A stretch of 22,388 nucleotides of DNA from a bacterium (GTDB taxonomy: Bacteria; Oederibacteriota; CAKKQC01): the NCBI GenBank assembly GCA_919901855.1, contig CAKKQC010000050.1, positions 1 through 22,388 on the forward strand, given 5' to 3'. Position numbers and translations under genes: made by a program. The notes under the pieces were generated by a model. The model was not told where the DNA came from. It made no database searches and was given only the letters and a program-made list of their open reading frames with translations. Shown here in pieces: positions 7,245 to 13,069 of the stretch (position 1 is its first letter; the number at the start of each line of letters is the position of its first letter).

Positions 7245-8122
7245 CTTCCGCTGGCACCCCCGCCGCCGAACGATCCGCCGCCGAACCCCCCGAATCCCCC
7301 GCCTCCGCCGCCGCCACCGAATCCGCCGCCCAGCCAGGTCGTCCCGCCCCGCCCCGGTCCCCCGACCTTCGCTCCCGAGGCCACCCAGCCGACGCACGCC
7401 AGCGCGAGGCTGACCTTCACCGCGCCGTCCGTCTGGCCGGAATCGAGTCCGCTCGTTCCCGCCACGCCAAGCCACCCGGACGCCGCGGCCCCGCCCAGCC
7501 ACCAACCCCAACGGCGACCCCGCGATGCGTGGCCGGCCCCCAACCCCGCCAGGAACGCGGCGACCGCCGCAAGCGCCAGGGCCCCCGCCACGTTCGTCCA
7601 CGGCGCGCCCTGCCGGGAACCAGCCGCCCCGGAGGACGGCATCTCCGCGGCACCGCCGCCGGTGTGCGCCGCGATCCGCGCCACCGCGTCCCTGAGACCC
7701 CCGGCGTAGTTCCCGCGCTTGAACGCGGGCATGAGCACCTCCCGGATGATCCCGCCGCACACCCCGTCGGTGAGTGTCGCCTCCAGCCCGTACCCGACCT
7801 CGATCCGGACCTCACGCTCCTTCGGCGCGACCAGGATCAGGACCCCGTTGTCCCTGCCCTTCTTCCCCACCTCCCACTTCTCCGCCAGTTTGATCGAGAA
7901 GTCCTCGATCGTGAGGCCGTCGAGGGAGGCGACGGTGACCACCGAGATCTCGACCGAGGTTCGCTTCTCCACGCTCTCGATCAGCCGCGTCAGCTCTCCC
8001 GGGTCGCCGAGAACCCCCGCGAAGTCGGATACCCACCCCCGCGGGCGGTCGGGTACCGCCTGCGCCGCGCCCGAAAACGCCAGCGCCGCGGTCAGGAGGA
8101 CCGCGGCGCCGGACGTCCGCAC
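7238..8122 (-). CDS. TPM-domain (YgcG-like) exported protein, first copy in operon
   Basis: Starting at the GTG at 8122 gives 294 residues with a clean signal peptide (VRTSGAAVLLTAALAFSGAA, cleavage near AQA-VP, residue 22). The TPM domain follows (about 28-155), with VSDFAGVL, SVEISVVTVASLDG, GKKGRDNGVLILVAP (86-100) and EVGYGLEATLTDGVCGG (108-124). Two hydrophobic segments (about 177-196 and 207-245) and a Gly-rich tail ending GGGGASGRW complete it. The start was chosen because it begins the signal peptide 14 bases after the LemA stop codon; no good ribosome-binding site is seen, so coupling to LemA is likely. It is clearly paralogous to the next TPM gene, sharing the GKKG..NGVL and EVGYGLE blocks, so a tandem duplication is inferred. 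Confidence 0.87.
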   Translation of the reverse strand: MRTSGAAVLLTAALAFSGAAQAVPDRPRGWVSDFAGVLGDPGELTRLIESVEKRTSVEISVVTVASLDGLTIEDFSIKLAEKWEVGKKGRDNGVLILVAPKEREVRIEVGYGLEATLTDGVCGGIIREVLMPAFKRGNYAGGLRDAVARIAAHTGGGAAEMPSSGAAGSRQGAPWTNVAGALALAAVAAFLAGLGAGHASRGRRWGWWLGGAAASGWLGVAGTSGLDSGQTDGAVKVSLALACVGWVASGAKVGGPGRGGTTWLGGGFGGGGGGGGFGGFGGGSFGGGGASGRW

Positions 8123-8136
8123 GGAGACGGGTCGCG

Positions 8137-8742
8137 TCAGAACTCGACCTTGGGGGCCTGCGCGGCCGCCTTCTCCATCTTGAAGTACGCCTCGGCCATC
8201 TTCTCGAACCCGAAGCGCTTCGCGATGAGGTTCGACGGGAACCGCTGGACCGCCGTGTTGTACTCCCGGATCATGTCGTTGTAGCGCATCCGCTCCACCG
8301 CGATCCGGTTCTCGGTTCCGGACAGCTCGTCCATGAGCCGGGAGAAGTGCTCGTTGGCCTTGAGGTTCGGATACGACTCGATCACGACCATGAGCCGCGA
8401 GAGCGCCCCCTCCAGCCCGTTTGCCGCCGCCACCTTCTCGGCCGGGTTCTTGGCCGCGCCCCACTGGCTGCGGAGCTTCGTGATCTCGGTCAGGAGCTCC
8501 TTCTCGTGCTTCGCGTAACCCTTGACCGTCGAGACGAGGTTCGGGATGAGGTCGTACCGGCGCTGAAGCACGTTCTCGACCTGGGCCCACGCCGCCGGGA
8601 CCCCCTCGCGCAGGGCGACCATGCGGTTGTAGGACGACACGCCCCACGCCACGACGAGGACGGCCACGAGGGCCAGTCCGCCGAGCACGATCCAGGGCGT
8701 CGAATTGCTCCGTTCCACGGGTGCGGAATCAAGTCCAGGCAT
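8137..8742 (-). CDS. lemA: LemA family protein
   Basis: The 201-residue protein has one N-terminal membrane helix (about residues 17-36), then the LemA helical domain. The conserved SYNRMVALREGVPAAWAQVE and LQRRYDLIPNLVSTVKGYA regions (37-77) are followed by an SRLMVVIESYPNLKANEHF-type segment and ENRIAVERMRYND and YNTAVQRFPSNLIAK. This is standard LemA at normal length. LemA proteins are inner-membrane anchored, with a helical bundle thought to lie outside the cytoplasm; the exact role is unsettled. LemA next to TPM proteins is a recurrent gene pairing. AGGAGG lies 4 bases before the ATG at 8742. The start overlaps the end of the upstream nucleotidyltransferase gene by 14 bases. Confidence 0.96.
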   Translation of the reverse strand: MPGLDSAPVERSNSTPWIVLGGLALVAVLVVAWGVSSYNRMVALREGVPAAWAQVENVLQRRYDLIPNLVSTVKGYAKHEKELLTEITKLRSQWGAAKNPAEKVAAANGLEGALSRLMVVIESYPNLKANEHFSRLMDELSGTENRIAVERMRYNDMIREYNTAVQRFPSNLIAKRFGFEKMAEAYFKMEKAAAQAPKVEF

Positions 8743-9445
8743 CGATCCTCCTGATCACGGCGCCGATCGCCGCGAGGTAGCGGTCCATTGGTCCATGGGG
8801 ATCCAGTTTCAGGGCTTTCGGGTCCTTCTCCCGCAGGGCATGGATGAAGGCGAACGCGCCCGGGTCGAACCCGCTATCGGGCCCGAGGCGTTCCGCGAGC
8901 GCGGCCGCCACGTTGAGGCGCGGCGGGAGGGGCTTCACGCCCAGCAGGCGCAGGCACCCGCGGAAGAGCGTGAGAAACGTAGAGCTCGACCGGACCATGA
9001 GCTCGCGCACCTCCGACGGGGACGCGGCGGCGGCCTGGTAGCGGCCCAGCAGCTTGAGCCAGGCGCTCTTGAGCTCCCGCTCCAGCTCGAGACGCAGGTT
9101 CTGGTCGTTGACCGCGAGGCCCGCCACGAGGTCCTCACCGGCCAGCACGCGGTGATGGTCGAGCATGTCGAGCCATTCCAGCGGGTACGCGTCGGCCGAG
9201 TTCGCGAGGAACTCGGGAGTCATGAGCAGGGGCGGCGGATTCCCGCCCCTGGTCCAGCCCCTGGTCACCTTCGCGGCGTCCCGGATGCGCGCGGGATCGA
9301 TCGTGGCCACGACGACGAGGAGGTTGTAGTCGGAGTCGCGGTGGTGATCCCCCGACGCCGCGGACCCGTAAAGGACCACGGATTTCAGGGACTCCCCCCA
9401 GATCCGGGTCAGGTCGCTGGCATAGGTCTCCGGTGACAGGGCCAT
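8729..9445 (-). CDS. Nucleotidyltransferase-fold protein (MNT-like)
   Basis: The 238-residue protein carries a Pol-beta/MNT nucleotidyltransferase motif, VVLYGSAASGDHHRDSDYNL (residues 23-42), with Gly27-Ser28 and the acidic DSD. In active enzymes the metal-binding pair is normally D-x-D; here it is Asp39-Tyr40-Asn41 (codon AAC), so the second aspartate is replaced. I recall related proteins with SDxN, so this may be a feature of a subfamily rather than decay. The remaining ~180 residues are mainly helical, with ELERELKSAWLKLLGRY near 119-135, compatible with a four-helix substrate or partner domain. It is the first gene of the LemA/TPM operon and overlaps lemA by 14 bases. Its link to envelope proteins is unexplained. 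Confidence 0.8.
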   Translation of the reverse strand: MALSPETYASDLTRIWGESLKSVVLYGSAASGDHHRDSDYNLLVVVATIDPARIRDAAKVTRGWTRGGNPPPLLMTPEFLANSADAYPLEWLDMLDHHRVLAGEDLVAGLAVNDQNLRLELERELKSAWLKLLGRYQAAAASPSEVRELMVRSSSTFLTLFRGCLRLLGVKPLPPRLNVAAALAERLGPDSGFDPGAFAFIHALREKDPKALKLDPHGPMDRYLAAIGAVIRRIDAWT

Positions 9446-9454
9446 CGAGACATG

Positions 9455-9460
9455 ATTATC
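9455..9460 (-). promoter_or_regulatory. Candidate -10 box (GATAAT) for the nucleotidyltransferase-LemA-TPM operon
   Basis: GATAAT on the minus strand ends 9 bases before the ATG at 9445. No Shine-Dalgarno and no clear -35 were seen. If used, transcription starts at or just before the ATG. Confidence 0.33.
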
Positions 9461-9506
9461 CCACTACCGGCCAGCCGATTGCTGGCTCAACTCTCCCGGC
9501 AGCCGA

Positions 9507-9525
9507 CGCCCGCCCTTGGCGGGCG
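9507..9525 (-). terminator. GC-rich hairpin after the XRE gene, possible weak terminator
   Basis: An 8-bp perfect stem with a 3-base loop (CGCCCGCC-CTT-GGCGGGCG on the plus strand) lies 21 bases beyond the XRE stop codon. No T-tract follows on the minus strand, so it may only pause transcription or protect an mRNA end. A second small hairpin (CCAGC-CGATT-GCTGG) lies at 9471-9485. Confidence 0.35.
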
Positions 9526-9546
9526 CGGTCGCCTCTGGCGGCCGAG

Positions 9547-9930
9547 TCAGCGGCGGGCGCGGCCCCGGCGTGGGCGGTCGGTCCTCACCGGGGGCGCCAT
9601 CTCCTCCATGACGGAGACCAGGAGCTTGACCCGGGACGGATCGGCCTGCTTGACCAGCCGGATCAACCGGCGGACCAGCGGGCTCTCCGCTTCGCGGTGC
9701 GGTTTCGCGGGCTCGGACTCGAAGAACCGGTCCACGGGCACCTCGAGCAGGCCCGAGAGGGCCACGAGCGTGTCCAGCGAGGGCTTCCGGCTCCCGCGTT
9801 CGAGATGCGCGATGAAGTTGGCCGAGAGGTCGGCCCGTTCGGCCAGTTGTTCCTGCGTATAGCCCATCCGGCGGCGTTCCTCCCGAAGGCGGGCGCCGAT
9901 GCGGCGGCACATGTCGTTGACATTTCCCAT
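9547..9930 (-). CDS. XRE-family helix-turn-helix transcriptional regulator
   Basis: From the ATG at 9930 the product is 127 residues. An N-terminal Cro/CI-type helix-turn-helix covers about residues 7-65: IGARLREERRRMGYTQEQLA, then ADLSANFIAHLERGSRKPSL, then LVALSGLLEVPVDRFF. A short linker and a basic helical tail (to RRGRARR) follow; no ligand-binding domain is visible. AAGGAAG lies 7 bases before this ATG. An upstream in-frame ATG at 9972 sits at the predicted transcription start without a ribosome-binding site, so the shorter form is preferred. A good sigma-70 promoter and an inverted repeat over its -10 lie just upstream, which suggests autoregulation. The genes it controls cannot be read directly; the next operon downstream is a candidate. 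Confidence 0.88.
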   Translation of the reverse strand: MGNVNDMCRRIGARLREERRRMGYTQEQLAERADLSANFIAHLERGSRKPSLDTLVALSGLLEVPVDRFFESEPAKPHREAESPLVRRLIRLVKQADPSRVKLLVSVMEEMAPPVRTDRPRRGRARR

Positions 9931-9974
9931 GACGGAACTTCCTTTCCCACCGAGTCTTGCAGTGCTCTTCATTT

Positions 9975-10010
9975 GCGTTACCTTATCATTGAACGCGGAC
10001 AGGGGGTCAA
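9975..10010 (-). promoter_or_regulatory. Sigma-70 promoter with overlapping inverted repeat upstream of the XRE gene
   Basis: On the minus strand, TTGACC (10010-10005) and GATAAG (9987-9982) are separated by 17 bases, an almost canonical promoter. The -10 is bracketed by the inverted repeat GCGTT-N12-AACGC (9975-9996), placed as an autorepressor operator would be. The promoter fit is good; the operator role is inference. Confidence 0.6.
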
Positions 10011-10129
10011 TTGTTCCCCTGCGGACTCAGGAGCCATGGGCGGGGTGATGCTACTGATGGAACATGACCAGACAAGGCGCTGTGGAACCAGGGACCAGCA
10101 GTTTCAGCGGTTCCTGAAGACCCCCGCGG

Positions 10130-11227
10130 CTAACGCCTGACCGCGATGTCGCGGTAGACGCCCCCGACCGCCATCCCGATGGCGAGCAGCACGGGGCCCA
10201 GGAAGAGCCCCAGCGGACCGTAGGCGACGAGCCCGCCCAGGATGGACAGGAGCATGAAGAGCACGGGCAGGCGCGCGATCGAACCCATGATCGTCGGCCG
10301 CAGGATGTTGTCGACGAGAAAGATGACGATCGATCCGTAGATGAAGAGCCCGAGCGCCGCCATGGTCGCGCCGGACACGTAGAGCCAGAGAACCGCGGGC
10401 ACCCATACGACGAGCACCCCCACGAACGGGATGGGAGCGACGAAGAAGGTGAACATCCCGAGCACCGCCGGAACGGGCACGCCCGCAACCTTGTATCCGA
10501 TCGCGAGGAGCGACGCCAGGATCACGGCCGACAGGAGCATCCCGTGCATGACGCCCCGCAGGGTCTCCTCGAACCGGACGACGACGAGGTCCCAGACCTC
10601 GGGCGAGAGCGGGACCGTCCGGCGGAGCTTCTTCAGCCACTCCTCGCCCTCCCGGAGGAAGTAGAACACGGCCACGAGGCTCACGAAGCCCTTGATGAAG
10701 AGGGCGGAGGCGTCGGCGAGGACCCGGTTGAGGCCGCGGATGAGCGTGACCGAGAACGAGCTCACGGCGGAGGCCCAGGCCTCGCGGAGCCAGTCCTCGA
10801 CGGCCCGGACCGCCGCCTCGTCGAGGAATCCGGGCAGGAACGAGGAGGCCCCGCGGACGGCCCGGTCCACGATCGCCTCGCCACCCCCGCCCTGCATGGT
10901 CTGCCGCACGCCCTCGTAGGCCTCCCGGCTCTCCTGCGCCAGGACGACGAGCAGGACGGTCGTGGGGCCGATGAACGCGAGCGCGAGGAGCACCGTCGCG
11001 ATAGTCGCCGCGAGCGTCGGCGGCACCGCCATCCGGTGGACCAGCCACCGGTAGAGCGGGTAGACGACGATCGTGAGCACGGCCGCCCACAGCAGGGGCA
11101 TGATGAACGGGGCCAGCAGCTTCGCGATCAGGACGAGGAGCACGCCCGTGAACAGGAGGAACGCGGCGCCGAAGACGACCTTCGGCGGCAGGCCCTGGAT
11201 GGATCGGGAACGGCGGCGGCGCGGCAT
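10130..11227 (-). CDS. AI-2E family transporter (UPF0118 permease)
   Basis: The 365-residue membrane protein has the normal AI-2E family length. It starts with a basic tail (MPRRRRSRS), then hydrophobic pairs at about 17-57 and 70-97. A largely soluble central loop (98-165) follows, then four or five more helices. The family's conserved C-terminal pieces are clear: an APIPFVG loop (264-270), VDNILRPTIMG (305-315) and SILGGLVAYGPLGLFLGP (328-345). Members include TqsA and ion/proton antiporters, so the substrate is not settled by family membership. No strong Shine-Dalgarno is seen; a TATCAT at 11242-11237 ends 9 bases before the ATG. It is divergently arranged with the exported SGNH hydrolase, with 51 bases between starts. 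Confidence 0.92.
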   Translation of the reverse strand: MPRRRRSRSIQGLPPKVVFGAAFLLFTGVLLVLIAKLLAPFIMPLLWAAVLTIVVYPLYRWLVHRMAVPPTLAATIATVLLALAFIGPTTVLLVVLAQESREAYEGVRQTMQGGGGEAIVDRAVRGASSFLPGFLDEAAVRAVEDWLREAWASAVSSFSVTLIRGLNRVLADASALFIKGFVSLVAVFYFLREGEEWLKKLRRTVPLSPEVWDLVVVRFEETLRGVMHGMLLSAVILASLLAIGYKVAGVPVPAVLGMFTFFVAPIPFVGVLVVWVPAVLWLYVSGATMAALGLFIYGSIVIFLVDNILRPTIMGSIARLPVLFMLLSILGGLVAYGPLGLFLGPVLLAIGMAVGGVYRDIAVRR

Positions 11228-11236
11228 CGTTTGTCC

Positions 11237-11242
11237 ATGATA
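11237..11242 (-). promoter_or_regulatory. Candidate -10 box (TATCAT) for the AI-2E transporter gene
   Basis: TATCAT on the minus strand ends 9 bases before the ATG at 11227 in an AT-richer pocket between the divergent genes. No convincing -35. It is the third case here of a -10-like hexamer within 10 bases of a start codon. Confidence 0.3.
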
Positions 11243-11278
11243 GCGCGTTCTTTTTGAGCCCGCCGCCCCCCTTGTGCT

Positions 11279-12988
11279 ATGGTCAGCCTCACCATGACAT
11301 GCTGGCTGCCCCTACTCGCCGGTCTGCTCTCCGCCACCGTCGCCGCCGCGGCGCCCGCAGCGTCCGCTTCGGTCGCCGCGGACGCGTCCGCCCCGGACGC
11401 CCTGATCCAGCTCCGCGACGCCGAGACCGTCGTCTTCTACGGCGACAGCATCACGGAACAGAACCGGTACGCCTCGCTGATCGAGACCTTCCTCGTCTCC
11501 CGTTGTCCAACGAAGAACCTGGTCTTTCACAACTACGGATGGTCCGGGGACACGGCTCGCGGCGGGAACGCCCGCTGGGACCGCGACGCCGCCTTCGTTA
11601 AGCCGACCCTCGTGTTCGTGGACTTCGGCATGAACGACGGCGCCTACACCGAGTTCGGGGACTGGATCCTGGACGCGTACCTCCCACCCCAGCGCGCCCT
11701 CGCGGACCGCATTCGGACCGGCGGCGCCCGCGAGATCATGCTCACGAACTCGTGCATCGACTGGCACGAGGACGCGGGCTGGTACGAGAAGTACAACGAG
11801 ACGCTCGAGCGGGTGGCGAACGCCACCCTCGCCCTCGGCCGGGAACTGGGGAGTCCGGCCGTGGACATCTTCCATCCCATGCTCGAGGTGCAGGGGCGGT
11901 TCAAGGCGAAGCGCCCGTCCGGCACCTTCACCCCGGACTCGATCCACCCCAACGCGATGGGCGGGCTCGTGATGGCGTGGGCAGTGCTCAAGAGGCTGGA
12001 CGTCCCCCGCGTGGTCGCGGACGTCACGGTCCCGGGAAGGACCGGCGCGACCGAGTTCGAGCTCGCGCCTCCCAGCCTTCCCTGCTACGTCCCGAAGGAA
12101 GCCCGGGGAGCCCTGGAGTTCGTGCCATTCGAGGACGAGTTGAACCGGTTCCGGCTCACCGTGCCCGGCTGGCCTGCAGCCGCGCCGTGCCACCTGGCCG
12201 TGAACGGCCGCCCGGTCGCGAAACTCACCGCCGCCGAGATGGCCGGGGGCCTCGACCTCGCCCTCCTCGACGACGCGCCCTGGTCGCGCCGGGGGCGCGA
12301 CCTCTTCGAACTCGCCGGCTACCGGCACGACGTCCACATGGAGGCATGGCGGTCGTCGGGGCTCGGGGCGCCGGCGGCGGCCAAAGACCTCCCGGGATTC
12401 GACGCGGCACGGCGGGCGCGCGAGGACTTCGTCGCCCAGCTCGCCGGGCGGATGCGCGACCTCGCAAAGCCGGCCCTGTACCGGATCCGTCTGTCCACGA
12501 CCCCGGTCTTCGGGATGGCCAAGGGACAGCTCCGGCTGATCGAGGGCTGGGAGGATCCCGACGGCGATCACGGCTTCGCCTGGGACGAATCGGTCGTCGC
12601 GGGCACGACGACCGCCGATCACACCGAGGGCGCGACGGCGGCGACGCTGACCTTCGACCTCGCCCTCTACCAATGGCCAGGCCTCTACTTCAACTTCCCG
12701 TACCCCCAGGACTTCGGGAAGGCCACGACGGTCGCGATCGACTTCCTCGCGCCCGCGGGATCGAAGCTGGCCGTGACGCTGGACGTCGGCGCCGGCGACA
12801 AGAAGAAGGAGAAGAAGGCCGCGGCGGGCCCCCGGCCGGTCCCGGCTGGCAAGTGGACCACCGTCACCTTCAAGCTCAAGGACCCGGACCGGGCCCTGGC
12901 CGCCGCGAAGGGCTGGTCGCTCGGGTTCTCCGGCACGCCGACGGGCCGCACGACGGTCCTGATCGACAACGTCCGCCTAATTCGCTGA
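11279..12988 (+). CDS. Exported SGNH/GDSL-family hydrolase with C-terminal jelly-roll-like domain
   Basis: The product is 569 residues from the first ATG. The better start is probably the ATG at 11294 (MTCWLPLLAGLLSATVAAAA), which opens a signal peptide directly and would give 564 residues. The SGNH blocks are YGDSITEQ with Ser57, NYGWSGD with Gly90, GMNDG with Asn119, and DSIHPN with Asp220 and His223 (first-ATG numbering). A middle domain (about 245-350) is shared with the SGNH gene at 1189-2814. The C-terminal ~130 residues differ: a beta-rich, ligand-binding-like domain with WPGLYFNFPYPQDFG and an ending TTVLIDNVRLIR, plus a Lys-rich loop. A secreted carbohydrate esterase is a reasonable inference. 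It is the only convincing plus-strand gene here. Confidence 0.9.
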   Translation: MVSLTMTCWLPLLAGLLSATVAAAAPAASASVAADASAPDALIQLRDAETVVFYGDSITEQNRYASLIETFLVSRCPTKNLVFHNYGWSGDTARGGNARWDRDAAFVKPTLVFVDFGMNDGAYTEFGDWILDAYLPPQRALADRIRTGGAREIMLTNSCIDWHEDAGWYEKYNETLERVANATLALGRELGSPAVDIFHPMLEVQGRFKAKRPSGTFTPDSIHPNAMGGLVMAWAVLKRLDVPRVVADVTVPGRTGATEFELAPPSLPCYVPKEARGALEFVPFEDELNRFRLTVPGWPAAAPCHLAVNGRPVAKLTAAEMAGGLDLALLDDAPWSRRGRDLFELAGYRHDVHMEAWRSSGLGAPAAAKDLPGFDAARRAREDFVAQLAGRMRDLAKPALYRIRLSTTPVFGMAKGQLRLIEGWEDPDGDHGFAWDESVVAGTTTADHTEGATAATLTFDLALYQWPGLYFNFPYPQDFGKATTVAIDFLAPAGSKLAVTLDVGAGDKKKEKKAAAGPRPVPAGKWTTVTFKLKDPDRALAAAKGWSLGFSGTPTGRTTVLIDNVRLIR

Positions 12989-13069
12989 GGCCCTGTCCCG
13001 CCTTAGGACTAGAACTGGTCGCCGATCCTTCGCACCCGCAGCGATCCCGCGCCAGAGGTCCTGCTCGAT
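12989..13069. other. Convergent intergenic gap
   Basis: The 81 bases lie between the stop codons of the convergent SGNH and giant-protein genes. I see no strong hairpin with a T-tract on either strand; only a weak GATC-centred repeat is present. Confidence 0.5.

Noticed and set aside
5660-7330. Short CCGCCA/CCACCG tandem-like repeats resembling an array
   Set aside because: They encode the glycine-rich tails of the RRM and TPM proteins on the minus strand. There are no spacers as in CRISPR.
5961-7709. Plus-strand 582-codon open frame over the TPM genes
   Set aside because: Pro/Arg-rich antisense of the Gly-rich tails; no family resemblance and no usable start context.
8123-8647. N-terminal extension of the first TPM frame into lemA
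   Set aside because: It is lemA read out of frame. The signal peptide begins at the GTG at 8122.
10036-10140. Small plus-strand frame of 34 codons with AGGAG just before its ATG
   Set aside because: It overlaps the end of the AI-2E gene on the other strand and has no recognised homology. The AGGAG could be chance; it was kept out for lack of support.
11312-12673. Minus-strand 453-codon frame opposite the exported SGNH hydrolase
   Set aside because: Antisense shadow; the plus strand carries all SGNH motifs and a signal peptide.
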